64,000 nt of DNA. Source: Weissella koreensis KCTC 3621. Its GTDB lineage: Bacteria > Bacillota > Bacilli > Lactobacillales > Lactobacillaceae. Under the pieces are notes generated by a model. That model worked only from the letters and a program-made list of their open reading frames with translations. It was not told where the DNA came from and did no database searches. Positions 30,863 to 41,070 of this stretch are shown piece after piece. Where the stretch lies: the NCBI RefSeq assembly GCF_000277645.1, contig NZ_AKGG01000012.1, positions 124,001 to 188,000 of the forward strand, given 5' to 3'. A program made the translations under genes and the position numbers. Position 1 is the stretch's first letter. The number at the start of each line of letters is the position of its first letter.

Positions 30863-33658
30863 TTATTCTAAACCTTCATCCAATGCCTCTGGGAAATTAT
30901 CACGAACAATCTGTGCTTCGTGTTTAGACAGCATTGGGAAGTCTGAATCTTGACCAAGATCCAAGTGATACATTCGATCACGTGGTGACATTTCACCAGC
31001 AGCATGTTCCACCTCAACAAAGTAATCATCAAATTGATCAACGGTGTCTGGCTTATCTGCAATTGACTTCAATTCCAACTGTGATACCAACAAAAGAACT
31101 CGAATGTCTTGACCCAAACTATCGATTAATTCTTTTTGTTCTGGTTGTAGATACAAAGTTACAGCGGCTTCAGCTGGCTTACCAATCAAGTCATTATTAC
31201 GAGCTACTTCTAAGGCTTTATTGACCGCTGATCGGATATCCATAAACTTAGTCCAACGCGTTAACAATTCGCTATCATGATCCAAATCTTCCACTTCAGG
31301 CATATCTGTCAAATAAGCAAATTCACCTGTCTCATTAGGCAAATATTCAAAAATTTCTTCTGCTGTATGAGGCAAAATTGGTAGCATCAGTTTATTTAAG
31401 CTCACTAAGATTTTATACAAAACTGTTTGCACTGAGCGACGTAAAATACCATTTGGTGCTTCAACATACAAAACATCCTTGTTGAAGTCCAAGTAAAATG
31501 CTGACAAATCAACATTAATAAAGTTCATTAATGATTTATTAACGGCTTGGAAATCATAACGATCATATGCAGACTTCAATTCAGCAACTAGATCATTAAA
31601 ACGCGCATAGAAATATTGATCAACAGGTGTCATATCAGCAAAAGCGACTTGATCTTTCTGAGAATCAAAGTCACTAGTATTAGCTAGCAAGAATCGCATT
31701 GTATTTCTAATCTTACGATAACTGTCTGAAGTTTGCTTAAACCCATCCATGGTAACACGGACATCCTGAGATGTATCAACCGTTGATACCCAAAGACGAA
31801 TAATATCAGCTCCCATACTATCAGTAATCTCATTTGGTTCAATCGTATTTCCAATGGATTTAGACATTTTTTCACCATTAGCATCTAAAGTGAATCCTTG
31901 TGAAAGAACGCTCTTGTATGGTGCATGACCAGTTGCTGCAACCGAAGTAATAATTGATGAGTTAAACCATCCACGGTATTGATCAGAACCTTCCAAGACA
32001 AGATCAGCTGGGAACTCTAAATTATCTCGCGTTGCCAAAACACCTTGATGAGAAGTCCCTGAATCAAACCAAACATCCATAATGTCATTTTCTTTAGTAA
32101 ATTGACCATTTGGTGAATGTTCATTTGTATAACCTTCTGGCAAAAGTTCCTTAGGTTCTTTTTCAAACCAATAAGTTGAACCATTCTCTTCCACTAATTT
32201 GGCTACATGTTCAATAATATCTGGGTCTAGGATTGCTGTTCCATCTTCTGCATAGAAAATTGGAAGAGGCACGCCCCAAACACGTTGTCGTGAAATTACC
32301 CAATCACCACGATCTTTCAACATATTGTAAAGGCGTTTTTTACCCCAAGCTGGTGAGAAAGTAACATTATCCAATTCAGATAGTAAATCATCTCTAAAAT
32401 CAGCTACTGAAGCAAACCATTGTGGCACAGCTCGATAGATAACTGGTTTCTTAGTTCGCCAATCAAACGGATATGAATGCGTAATATCTTCTTGCTTTAA
32501 GAGAACCCCTTGATCAGATAACTTCTTTAATGAGATTGCATTTGCATCCTCATAGAAGACACCTGCAAAGTCAACTCCAGCTTCTTCAGTCATTTTACCT
32601 TGATAGTCTACCGGTACTGCTATTTCTAGGTTGTACTTTTGCCCAACATAAAAATCATCTTCCCCAAATCCAGGCGCAGTATGAACTAATCCGGTCCCTG
32701 CATCAAGAGTAACAAAGTCTGCCAACATTACTAATAACTCAACATCATCATAGAATGGATGTTGTGCAGTAATATATTCCAAATCTTTTCCAGTAAATTC
32801 AGCCAAAACTTCATAGTCTGACCAACCAAATATTTCAGCATCATGAGCTAACAATTCAGTAGCAATGATATACTTCTTATCTGATCCAGATGGCTTTACT
32901 TGTGAATACTTAAATTCAGCATTCAATGAAATTCCACGAGAACCAGGAATGGTCCAAGGAGTTGTCGTCCAAACCACAAAGTAAGTATCATTATCTAGAA
33001 GTCCCTTACCGTCCTTCACTTGTTCTGCATAATATGCAGTTGGTGAAGTTACATCATGATACTCAATTTCTGAAAGAGCCAAAGCAGATTCAGAAGACCA
33101 TGACCAAAAGACTGGCTTTTTACCTTTATAGATATAACCTTTTTTAGCCATGTCACCAAAGACTCGCAATTGAGCTGCTTCAAATTCAGGCATTAAGGTA
33201 AGATATGGGTGGTCCCAATCGGCAGCAATTCCCAAGCGCTTAAAGTCATTCATTTGCTTTTTAACTTGCTTGTGAGCAAATTCATCGGCCATTTTACGCC
33301 AAATTACTGGTCCAACTGCTTTACGATCTTTTCCCATCTTGGTCAATTGTTGTTCAATTGGCAAACCGTGTGTATCCCAACCAGGAATAAATGGTGAACG
33401 GAATCCGTTCATTGACTTGTAACGAACAATAATATCCTTAGAAATTTTGTTCATCGCATGTCCAATATGAATATTTCCATTGGCGTATGGAGGTCCATCA
33501 TGCAAAATAAACGTAGGTTTTCCTTCGTTTAATTTCTGACGAGCTTCATAGACTTTATTCTCTGCCCAAATCTTTTCACGTCGTACTTCATTGACGGGTA
33601 AATTACCACGCATCGGAAATTTAGTTTTACCGATATTCAATGTATTTTTAATTTTCAT
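30863..33658 (-). CDS. ileS: Isoleucyl-tRNA synthetase
   Basis: 931 residues, normal for the enzyme. HIGH at residues 64-67 ([10 protein letters not shown]), KMSKS in [11 protein letters not shown], editing domain and [12 protein letters not shown]. The C-terminal segment that usually carries four zinc-binding Cys (ER-C-W...C-x-x-C) reads [20 protein letters not shown] and [13 protein letters not shown] with no Cys at all, so the zinc site seems lost while the surrounding sequence is kept. Controlled by the T-box leader directly upstream. Start ATG at 33658. Confidence 0.95.
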   Translation of the reverse strand: MKIKNTLNIGKTKFPMRGNLPVNEVRREKIWAENKVYEARQKLNEGKPTFILHDGPPYANGNIHIGHAMNKISKDIIVRYKSMNGFRSPFIPGWDTHGLPIEQQLTKMGKDRKAVGPVIWRKMADEFAHKQVKKQMNDFKRLGIAADWDHPYLTLMPEFEAAQLRVFGDMAKKGYIYKGKKPVFWSWSSESALALSEIEYHDVTSPTAYYAEQVKDGKGLLDNDTYFVVWTTTPWTIPGSRGISLNAEFKYSQVKPSGSDKKYIIATELLAHDAEIFGWSDYEVLAEFTGKDLEYITAQHPFYDDVELLVMLADFVTLDAGTGLVHTAPGFGEDDFYVGQKYNLEIAVPVDYQGKMTEEAGVDFAGVFYEDANAISLKKLSDQGVLLKQEDITHSYPFDWRTKKPVIYRAVPQWFASVADFRDDLLSELDNVTFSPAWGKKRLYNMLKDRGDWVISRQRVWGVPLPIFYAEDGTAILDPDIIEHVAKLVEENGSTYWFEKEPKELLPEGYTNEHSPNGQFTKENDIMDVWFDSGTSHQGVLATRDNLEFPADLVLEGSDQYRGWFNSSIITSVAATGHAPYKSVLSQGFTLDANGEKMSKSIGNTIEPNEITDSMGADIIRLWVSTVDTSQDVRVTMDGFKQTSDSYRKIRNTMRFLLANTSDFDSQKDQVAFADMTPVDQYFYARFNDLVAELKSAYDRYDFQAVNKSLMNFINVDLSAFYLDFNKDVLYVEAPNGILRRSVQTVLYKILVSLNKLMLPILPHTAEEIFEYLPNETGEFAYLTDMPEVEDLDHDSELLTRWTKFMDIRSAVNKALEVARNNDLIGKPAEAAVTLYLQPEQKELIDSLGQDIRVLLLVSQLELKSIADKPDTVDQFDDYFVEVEHAAGEMSPRDRMYHLDLGQDSDFPMLSKHEAQIVRDNFPEALDEGLE

Positions 33659-33689
33659 TAATTTAGCACTCCTATTTTGTATTTTTAAA

Positions 33690-33895
33690 TAAAAAGTCCG
33701 CATTGATTAACTTAATAATCAATGCGGGACGTTAGTTTATTAACGTGGTACCACCCGAGTTCGCCAAAAGGCCTCAAAATATTATCATCTTTAATTTGGT
33801 CTTTTAGTGATAAGTATTAAGTTTAACTTTTTCGGCTCACACCATCCCGAAATCGCTTAAAAGTACTCTTAATACCGTTTGGTTAAAAAACTCTA
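33690..33895 (-). promoter_or_regulatory. T-box riboswitch (isoleucine) of ileS
   Basis: Minus strand: AGAGTA-type motif near 33870, the T-box core CTCGGGTGGTACCACG at about 33743-33760, which pairs with uncharged tRNA acceptor, and a terminator GTCCCGCATTGATT / AATCAATGCGGAC followed by TTTTT at 33691-33732. Position and downstream gene imply tRNA-Ile; a likely ATC specifier is near 33810, not proved. Confidence 0.9.
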
Positions 33896-33912
33896 TTTAT
33901 AATAAACTAAAA

Positions 33913-34713
33913 TTAATCTTTATTCAAGAATTGATCCCGATTTTGATCTTTTTCAGGTAGAACAACTACAGTATCAACGTCATCAGATTTAGACGTTGCT
34001 TTAGCTTCATCAGAAAATTCTGCTAACTTTGCTTGTACAGCAGACTCAAAATCTAAATCAGCTGTTGAAGATATTGGCATAGTAGCTGCTGAAGACATTG
34101 GATTAACCGCAGCTGAAGATGTTGGCATAGTAGCTGCTGAAGATGCGGCTACTAATTTTTCATTCGCTGCTGAACCAACTGTTAAGCCTTCAATTTCAGA
34201 CCAACCATTATCATTATTCACTAAATCAATTTGATTTTTAAGAATTCCTGTCAACTTACTTTTAAATGATAACATTTCTTGAGTTAAAGCATCTTTCTCG
34301 GCTTTCAAACGATCAATTTCAACTTGTGAATCATTCTTAATTTTATCTGCATCTCCATTGGCCTTAGTAATAATTTCATTGGCCTTTGAAGTAGCATCCA
34401 AAACAGTCTTTTGAGCTTGAGATTCGGCTTGTGAACGAGTTGCTTCCACCTCTGACTCAGTTTGCTTCTTCAAACGTTCGGCAGCTTCTTGCGCAATCAA
34501 GATTGAGGAATTAACTGATTGTTTCATTTCCTCTACTTGTTGGGCGTTGGCTTCTGCATCAGCCACCTTAGTCTTCAAAGTTTGATTCTCATTAATCAAA
34601 TTTTCAAAATCAATTACAATTTGATCCAAAAAGTCATTAACCTCAACTTTATCGAATCCGCGACCGCGACTAGTAAAATCTTTTGAATGAATTTCTTGTG
34701 GTGTTAATGCCAT
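33913..34713 (-). CDS. divIVA: Cell division initiation protein DivIVA
   Basis: 266 residues. MALTPQEIHSKDFTSRGRGFDKVEVNDFLDQI is the DivIVA N-terminal membrane-curvature-binding domain; the rest is coiled coil (residues about 40-160), then a Ser/Ala-rich part (ATMPTSSAAVNPMSSAAT) and an acidic end with EKDQNRDQFL. Somewhat longer than the B. subtilis protein (164). Last gene of the division cluster, before the ileS T-box. Confidence 0.93.
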   Translation of the reverse strand: MALTPQEIHSKDFTSRGRGFDKVEVNDFLDQIVIDFENLINENQTLKTKVADAEANAQQVEEMKQSVNSSILIAQEAAERLKKQTESEVEATRSQAESQAQKTVLDATSKANEIITKANGDADKIKNDSQVEIDRLKAEKDALTQEMLSFKSKLTGILKNQIDLVNNDNGWSEIEGLTVGSAANEKLVAASSAATMPTSSAAVNPMSSAATMPISSTADLDFESAVQAKLAEFSDEAKATSKSDDVDTVVVLPEKDQNRDQFLNKD

Positions 34714-34728
34714 ATCTCTAACCTCTTC

Positions 34729-35520
34729 CTATTTTTTGATAACATTTAAGCTAATTCGCCATTTATCTTTTTTTGTTTGTCCATTTATTTCAGTTATTTT
34801 TAATCGGCCATAGCGCCGGACCGAAATCAAATCGTTAATTGCTACGACCTCATCCGGGCGATCCATTACGGTCCAATTGATTTTAACTGAACCATGTTCA
34901 ATCAACTCTTTTGCTTTGGACCTAGATATATTATACCCATTTGCGACAATAATATCCAACCTTAACGAAGCTGCCAACGTTTCTTCTAGTAAGTAATCCT
35001 GTAAGGGGTGTAATACGTCCCTGATATCTACTTCTAAATATCGAACTTTAACCCGTCCAATCCGCTCTAAATCAGGTGATTGTTGAACAAATTGTGCAAT
35101 TGGATTAGTGACAATAATTTGCCAATTTTTCTGTTCGTCGGTAATAATATCGCCAATTCTATTTCGCTGTAAACCAGAATTAATTAATGCCCCTAAAATA
35201 TCACTGTGATGTAATTCAGCAAATTTGATTGGATAATTAATTTGTATAACTTTCAAATCAAAATCATTAATATTCCAATCATAATAACTAGGAACTAATA
35301 AACCACGTTGGCTTTCAGCGTCTTCATAACCGCCCCAAAAATTAACTTTAATTTCATCATCACCATTAATCAACGTTTCCAAAATATAACGTTGACGAGG
35401 GTTCAAAAAATCGGTCAGGATAGGTCGATATTCATCATGCGCTTGTCGTAAAAGTCCTTCAGCAAAATCAATAAATTCTGATTCATAAGGTCGAAAATGT
35501 TGTTTAATTTTATCAACCAT
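34729..35520 (-). CDS. ylmH: YlmH-like RNA-binding S4 domain protein
   Basis: 263 residues. C-terminal S4 domain (LRLDIIVANGYNISRSKAKE LIEHGSVKINW), the N-terminal helical part and the middle YGGY-type region match YlmH family. In Gram-positives it sits between yggT and divIVA and is linked with stalled-ribosome rescue in recent work and with division by context. 15 bases upstream of divIVA. Confidence 0.9.
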   Translation of the reverse strand: MVDKIKQHFRPYESEFIDFAEGLLRQAHDEYRPILTDFLNPRQRYILETLINGDDEIKVNFWGGYEDAESQRGLLVPSYYDWNINDFDLKVIQINYPIKFAELHHSDILGALINSGLQRNRIGDIITDEQKNWQIIVTNPIAQFVQQSPDLERIGRVKVRYLEVDIRDVLHPLQDYLLEETLAASLRLDIIVANGYNISRSKAKELIEHGSVKINWTVMDRPDEVVAINDLISVRRYGRLKITEINGQTKKDKWRISLNVIKK

Positions 35521-35544
35521 TTTCTCATCTCATTTCATTTTTAA

Positions 35545-35808
35545 TTAATAAAACATTTGGCTAAGCATTCTTAATCCGAATTCAGCTGCTTCTAAAATTA
35601 AAATTGCAATCAGTGGTGAAAAATCTAACATACCAGTTCTAGGTAAAAGTTTTCGAACTGGTTCAACAATTAAATCACTCATCCATGTAGCCCATTGACC
35701 AAATTTACTTTGTAAGGCACCTGGAAACCATGACATCAAAGCAGTAATTACAATTAATAATTCTAATCCAGAAATTGCAAAGTGTAATAAAGCAAAGATT
35801 AAATTCAT
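35545..35808 (-). CDS. ylmG: YggT family membrane protein (YlmG)
   Basis: 87 residues, two to three membrane helices, with MSDLIVEPVRKLLPRTGMLDFSPLIAILIL, the YggT repeat core. The protein lies between sepF and ylmH, as in other Firmicutes. Confidence 0.9.
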   Translation of the reverse strand: MNLIFALLHFAISGLELLIVITALMSWFPGALQSKFGQWATWMSDLIVEPVRKLLPRTGMLDFSPLIAILILEAAEFGLRMLSQMFY

Positions 35809-35820
35809 AAATACCCCTAT

Positions 35821-36309
35821 TTAATTTTCAAAAGAGTTTCCTAGATTTTGTGAAATCGTTCCTGAAATTTCAAAATTATGTGGTGTCGCTAGGAAAATAG
35901 ATTCTCCAATTCTTTGGACACTACCTTCAACAGATTGTGCAGCTCCAGCTAAATAATCTACTATCCTCATTGATTGAGAATTATCAATTGAACTAAAATT
36001 GATCAATGCTGCATTACCATTTAAAATCTCATTTACAATTTCTTTAACATCAGAATAAATTCGTGGCTCAAAAACCACTATTTTAGCTGTGTCTCCTAAT
36101 TGTGCATCCATAGCTAACACATTTGGCCGTTGCACTTTAGGCTTTGGTCGTGAATCCGCATTATTAGCTGTATTAGCATTTCCAGTATTAGTGGATGGCT
36201 CTTCTTCATTATTATTTGATTCATCATAATACTCTTGTGATGATGAATTATATTCATAGTCTTCTTCATTAGAATTAAAAAAATTAGAAACTTTTTGCAT
36301 AAAGCTCAT
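35821..36309 (-). CDS. sepF: Cell division protein SepF
   Basis: 162 residues: N-terminal membrane-binding amphipathic helix (MSFMQKVSNFFN), acidic Asn-rich linker, and the globular domain (KIVVFEPRIYSDVKEIVNEI, ALINFSSIDNSQSMRIVDYLAGAAQSVEGSVQRIGESIFL) typical of SepF. It tethers FtsZ to the membrane. 13 bases after ftsZ. Confidence 0.95.
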   Translation of the reverse strand: MSFMQKVSNFFNSNEEDYEYNSSSQEYYDESNNNEEEPSTNTGNANTANNADSRPKPKVQRPNVLAMDAQLGDTAKIVVFEPRIYSDVKEIVNEILNGNAALINFSSIDNSQSMRIVDYLAGAAQSVEGSVQRIGESIFLATPHNFEISGTISQNLGNSFEN

Positions 36310-36322
36310 ATCCTATTCTCCG

Positions 36323-37570
36323 TTAGTTGTTACCCCGGTTTTTCCAGTTAAAGAATGGTGGACGTTCTACTTCTTCGTCATCTACTGTGTCATTTGATGA
36401 AAAAGTATCAAATGATTGAGTCCCAGCATTAGGGTCAGTCATTTTTGTTGCATCCGCTGGATTTGAATTCATATTTTGATTCGTATCGTAAGCATTCCAT
36501 CCATCAAAAGGATCATTAGTTTTGACATTATTATTGATAGAAGAATTACCATCTGTCGCTGCTGCAGTATTATTAGTATTTGCTTGATTTAAATTTAATT
36601 CTGGCTTAGTTTGTGCTTCTCGATCGATTCCAGTTGCAACAACCGTCACAACAATTTCTTCACCCAAAGCTTCATCCAAAGTGGTACCAAAGATAACATT
36701 GACATCATCCCCAGCAGCCTCTTTAATTGCATCAGCTGCTTGCTGAGCCGCAAACAATGGCATACTGTAGCTTCCCTTAACAGAGAGCAAGACGTCTGTT
36801 GCTCCATCGATCTTAGACTCTAATAAGGGTGACTTAATGGCAGCCTTAGTGGCATCGGTTGCTGCACTTTCTCCACTAGCTGAAGCAATTCCCATGACAG
36901 CAGTTCCCTTATTCTCCATTACCGTTTTAACGTCAGCAAAGTCGACGTTGATTAGTCCTGGATTCGTGATCAATTGTGAAATTCCACTAACTCCATTTAC
37001 GAGGACAGAATCGGCCATTTTAAAGGCGTCAACCATTGTAGTATTTCGATCCAAAACTTGAAGAAGGTTGTTATTTGAAACAACGATTAATGAATCAACA
37101 TTTTTCTTTAGATTGGCAAGTCCTTCTGCTGCTGCTGTTCCACGCTTAGGGCCTTCAAAACTAAATGGTCGGGTTACAACCCCAACAGTCAAAGCACCTG
37201 CTTCTTTAGCAATACGGGCAATAATAGGGGCAGCCCCAGTTCCTGTACCACCTCCCATTCCAGCAGTAACGAAGACCATATCAGCACCGTTTAAAGCTTC
37301 TGCAATTTCAGCTTCAGATTCAGATGCCGCATCGGCTCCAACTTCTGGTCGAGCACCAGCACCTAATCCTTTAGTCTCTTTTGATCCAATTTGGATTTTA
37401 ATTTCCGCTGGTGAACTAGCGAGGGCTTGAGCGTCGGTATTGGCAACAATAAATTGCACACCACTAACACCACTGGCGACCATCTGAGCGATTGCGTTTC
37501 CACCACCACCACCAACACCAATTACTTTAATTGCTGCTCCTACCGGTTGATTTTCGATTTGCATTTCCAT
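36323..37570 (-). CDS. ftsZ: Cell division GTPase FtsZ
   Basis: 415 residues. Tubulin signature GGGTGTG at 106-112, N-terminal [11 protein letters not shown]7 loop [11 protein letters not shown], variable C-terminal linker (Asn/Thr/Asp-rich, about 325-400), and a conserved C-terminal peptide [13 protein letters not shown] for FtsA and SepF binding. Forms the division ring. Confidence 0.97.
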   Translation of the reverse strand: MEMQIENQPVGAAIKVIGVGGGGGNAIAQMVASGVSGVQFIVANTDAQALASSPAEIKIQIGSKETKGLGAGARPEVGADAASESEAEIAEALNGADMVFVTAGMGGGTGTGAAPIIARIAKEAGALTVGVVTRPFSFEGPKRGTAAAEGLANLKKNVDSLIVVSNNNLLQVLDRNTTMVDAFKMADSVLVNGVSGISQLITNPGLINVDFADVKTVMENKGTAVMGIASASGESAATDATKAAIKSPLLESKIDGATDVLLSVKGSYSMPLFAAQQAADAIKEAAGDDVNVIFGTTLDEALGEEIVVTVVATGIDREAQTKPELNLNQANTNNTAAATDGNSSINNNVKTNDPFDGWNAYDTNQNMNSNPADATKMTDPNAGTQSFDTFSSNDTVDDEEVERPPFFNWKNRGNN

Positions 37571-37600
37571 TCGGATAATCCTCTTTCATAAATTAATTCT

Positions 37601-38950
37601 TTAATTAAACAACTCACTAAACCAATTTTTTATTCTATCCATAATACCAGGTTTACTATCATTGTTTATTGAGTTATTTGGAATACTTGGTTGAATCAGT
37701 TGTTCTTCTTCTATAATCTGTTCATTTGGAACTCGAACAACATTTTTTTCATATTTCTTAGATTCATCATTTGTAGGCTCAACTGTAAATGGTAACCCTA
37801 GCATCGCCTGTTTTACAATTAAAGCAACTTTATTTTGTTGTGCTGCATAATTCACTAAAGCCCAAGCCCCAACGTATGCCGGATTCTGCAAACCAATTTC
37901 ATGAGGCATAAATAATTTTGCATTAATCCCATATGCTGCTTGTAAAATATCTTGGGTGTATCGCAAGGAAGAACTCCCTCCTGACACGATCATACCACCA
38001 GGTAATTGAAAGGCCGAAATAGTATCTAAACGTTCACCTAACTTAGTTACAATTTGTTGCATCCGAGCACCGATAATTTCACTTAATTCTAATTCAGAAA
38101 TTCGAATCGGCTTTTTACCAACTGGTTCAACAGTTAGTAAATGTGCCTCATTAGCATATTGTGGTGCCGACACTCCAGCATCTAGTTTAAGTTGTTCCGC
38201 ATCTTGATTACTGATATTCAAGACCTGACTGATATCATTAGTAATATTAAATCCACCAGCCCCATAGGTTGAAATGAATTTAATTTGATGATTTTGCACG
38301 ATTGTGGCAGTCGTTTGACCTGCACCCAGATCCAGCAAAATTGTGCCAAATTCTTGTTCGGCATCTGTTGCAATGGTCTGGCTTGCAGCCAAGGGGGCCA
38401 AAACCAAATCTCGAAGATTTAGACCAGCCTTTTGAATTGCCGAGCGTAAGTTAGAAACCAATAGACGTGGACCAATATAGGCCGTGGCACTCAATGTTAA
38501 ATGCGTTCCAACCATATCATTTGGATCAAGAACCCCACCTAAATCATCAACAGTGAATTCTTGAGCCGTTAAATCTAATACAGTTTGATCATGTTCCAAT
38601 GGGATATTAACGGCAGCTTTTGTTGCAGCTACTACATCTTGGTAAGAAATATGTTGTGAATCTTGTGTTGTTACTGTTCCACGCACCAACCTCATTTGAA
38701 TTGAATTGGCGGGGATACTTGCAATAACTTCAGTAAATTCTTGATTTGTCTGTTTTTTAACTTGCGATAAAGCTGCTTTGATATCCTGCGCCGTAGCGTC
38801 TATATCAACAACAACTCCTCGTTTTACGCCGTGGGAAATTGACCTCCCGACCGCAATCACATTCACTTGTTGATCTCTAACATCAGAAACTAAAACCTTA
38901 ACTGTACTAGTTCCTACATCAAGACCAACAATAACGCCGTGATTAGCCAT
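37601..38950 (-). CDS. ftsA: Cell division protein FtsA
   Basis: 449 residues. Actin-like ATPase with GLDVGTSTVKVLV (phosphate 1), ILLDLGAGQTTATIV (phosphate 2), SGGSSSL (adenosine) and a C-terminal amphipathic helix MDRIKNWFSELFN for membrane binding. Immediately before ftsZ. Confidence 0.96.
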   Translation of the reverse strand: MANHGVIVGLDVGTSTVKVLVSDVRDQQVNVIAVGRSISHGVKRGVVVDIDATAQDIKAALSQVKKQTNQEFTEVIASIPANSIQMRLVRGTVTTQDSQHISYQDVVAATKAAVNIPLEHDQTVLDLTAQEFTVDDLGGVLDPNDMVGTHLTLSATAYIGPRLLVSNLRSAIQKAGLNLRDLVLAPLAASQTIATDAEQEFGTILLDLGAGQTTATIVQNHQIKFISTYGAGGFNITNDISQVLNISNQDAEQLKLDAGVSAPQYANEAHLLTVEPVGKKPIRISELELSEIIGARMQQIVTKLGERLDTISAFQLPGGMIVSGGSSSLRYTQDILQAAYGINAKLFMPHEIGLQNPAYVGAWALVNYAAQQNKVALIVKQAMLGLPFTVEPTNDESKKYEKNVVRVPNEQIIEEEQLIQPSIPNNSINNDSKPGIMDRIKNWFSELFN

Positions 38951-39048
38951 TGCCGATCCTCCTCTACCGTCTATTTTTTTATTATATTATTTTCAGTTTT
39001 ATACTTAAAATAATACCATACATAACTGGATAAATCCTATTAATTATA

Positions 39049-39085
39049 CGCATCATTCATGTTTTTTCAAAACAAATGATGCGTT
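39049..39085. promoter_or_regulatory. Perfect intercistronic inverted repeat between divIB and ftsA
   Basis: ACGCATCATT and AATGATGCGT flank a 17-base AT-rich loop. A T-run follows on the + strand only, so it is not a standard terminator for this operon; it may be a processing or pausing site. Confidence 0.45.
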
Positions 39086-39090
39086 TTCAT

Positions 39091-39948
39091 TTAATATTGC
39101 TGAAAATAAGTTCCCACTTGGAAATTAAATGTTCCATTTTTATCGATCTGGGCAACCATACCTGGATAGTATTTTAATTTATTTTTAATATCAGACGCTT
39201 TAATTAAAACCTTATTACCATCATCCATGATCAAAATAACTTTCTCATCATCTTCATGATCTGGGCTCCAGATTACTTCTGAAACACTATTTTGCAATGC
39301 CTTAGAGATACCATTAAATTGCATCGCAACTCTTTTTATTGTTTTGTCATTTGGAAATTTCTCATAATTAGGGAGCCGTTGTGGTTTTTCGCCTACGGAT
39401 TGAGCAGGGATAAATTTACCATCAGCTAAAATATAATAATTCTTATCTTTTTTGGTGACTAACCCCACCTTGGAATTCTCTTCAATTTTAATTTGAGCAA
39501 CTTGCATGTTCAAATAACTAATTTTAACTTTTTTAATTTGTGAATTTTTTTCTGCACGCTGTATAAAATAATGCTGTTCACTGAGAAGTTGCCAGGCTGG
39601 TATTTTTTTATTAATACCACTTGCTGCTAAAACTTCTGCCTTAGTTAAGTCATGATTACCCGTGATTTCCACCTTTTGAAAACGCATCAAAGGTGATAAT
39701 AACAAGATTAAAAGCAACGAAATAATTGATAGTATCACGATCATATGTATGCTATTTCGTTCCATCGCATTAAATCGATTTAATATTCGAAATGATTGTG
39801 ATTTTGAAATAGCCTTAGGTTTCGGAGCACGTTTAGCTGATTGTCCTATACTTCTCGAAAAAAACTTATTGATCCTATTCCACATTTTTTGATCTTGTAA
39901 TTTATCTTCTTGATGCTTCGATTCATCATTTTTATTTTTTTCATTCAT
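39091..39948 (-). CDS. divIB: Cell division protein DivIB/FtsQ
   Basis: 285 residues. Long cytoplasmic N-terminus rich in Lys, one membrane helix (IHMIVILSIISLLLILLLSPL), then POTRA domain (FQKVEITGNHDLTKAEVLAASGI) and beta domain. Bitopic divisome protein. Order murG-divIB-ftsA is normal. Confidence 0.92.
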   Translation of the reverse strand: MNEKNKNDESKHQEDKLQDQKMWNRINKFFSRSIGQSAKRAPKPKAISKSQSFRILNRFNAMERNSIHMIVILSIISLLLILLLSPLMRFQKVEITGNHDLTKAEVLAASGINKKIPAWQLLSEQHYFIQRAEKNSQIKKVKISYLNMQVAQIKIEENSKVGLVTKKDKNYYILADGKFIPAQSVGEKPQRLPNYEKFPNDKTIKRVAMQFNGISKALQNSVSEVIWSPDHEDDEKVILIMDDGNKVLIKASDIKNKLKYYPGMVAQIDKNGTFNFQVGTYFQQY

Positions 39949-39975
39949 AAGTGCTCCTCCCCTCCTTTTTGATAT

Positions 39976-41070
39976 TTAGATAGCTGACTTAATTAGAGTA
40001 ATAAATTGATCAGCAGAATCTGTTACACCCAATTCTTTAGCATGCTGAGCCATTATTTTTCGTTGATCCTTATTTAACATTAATTGATTAACTTTATTAA
40101 CTAACGTCCCGCCTGTCAATTCATTTTCACGAATCATCAACGCTGCACCAGCATCAACCATACTTTGCGCATTTTTCGTTTGATGATCATTTGTAACATA
40201 CGGACTAGGAATTAGAATCATTGGTTTACCTAATGCTGTTTGTTCCGCCAAGCTTGTTGCTCCTGATCGCCCGATAACCAAATCAACACGAGGCATAAGA
40301 TCTTGCATGTTTGCAATATACGGAACAATTTTAATATTATGCTTTACTGTTAGTTTTTCAGACATGATTTGATCTTGAACTTGTTGAAATCTATTCTTAC
40401 CCGTAGCAAAAATAATTTGGTAATCTTGCTCATTAAATGCTGGTAATGCTTCGACCATAGCTTGATTTATTTTTGGTGCTCCTTGTGAACCACCGAAAAC
40501 TAAAACAGTTGGTAAATCATTTGATAAATTAAGTTCATCAAAATTAAATTTAGAATTCAAACTACCAGTCACCACCTGCTGCGCTCGTGGATTACCAACT
40601 AATGTAGCTGTATCAAAGAATTGTTCTGCCGCTGGAAATGCGATTCCAACTTTGCTCACCTTGCGTTTTAAAAATTTATTTGTAACTCCAATAACTGAAT
40701 TTTGTTCATGAATCACTGTCGGAATTTTTAATAACTGAGCTGCGTAAAGGACTGGTCCGGCTACATATCCACCTGTCCCCACAACAACATCCGGTTGAAA
40801 GGCTTTTAGCAATTTTTTTGCTTTGGTTACAGCTTTTAAAAACAAGTAAACGGTTTTGAAATTATCCAATGAAAGACTACGCACAAATCCTTGAATTTTA
40901 ACTGATTCAAAAGAGATACCTGCTGCTGGAACAATTTCTTTTTCCAACCCCCGTTCACCACCAATATAAAGAAATTCGACGGATGAATCCTGTTTCGACC
41001 ATTCATCAATGGTCGCCAATGCTGGATAAATATGTCCGCCTGTTCCACCGCCTGAAAATACAACTTTCAT
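39976..41070 (-). CDS. murG: UDP-GlcNAc:lipid I transferase MurG
   Basis: 364 residues. SGGGTGGHIYPA (loop 1), GFVRSL, GGYVAGPVL, IHEQNSVIGVTN, VFGGSQGA and the C-terminal RSGATSLAE nucleotide-sugar site. Makes lipid II at the inner face of the membrane. Its start overlaps the stop of murD by one base. Confidence 0.97.
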   Translation of the reverse strand: MKVVFSGGGTGGHIYPALATIDEWSKQDSSVEFLYIGGERGLEKEIVPAAGISFESVKIQGFVRSLSLDNFKTVYLFLKAVTKAKKLLKAFQPDVVVGTGGYVAGPVLYAAQLLKIPTVIHEQNSVIGVTNKFLKRKVSKVGIAFPAAEQFFDTATLVGNPRAQQVVTGSLNSKFNFDELNLSNDLPTVLVFGGSQGAPKINQAMVEALPAFNEQDYQIIFATGKNRFQQVQDQIMSEKLTVKHNIKIVPYIANMQDLMPRVDLVIGRSGATSLAEQTALGKPMILIPSPYVTNDHQTKNAQSMVDAGAALMIRENELTGGTLVNKVNQLMLNKDQRKIMAQHAKELGVTDSADQFITLIKSAI

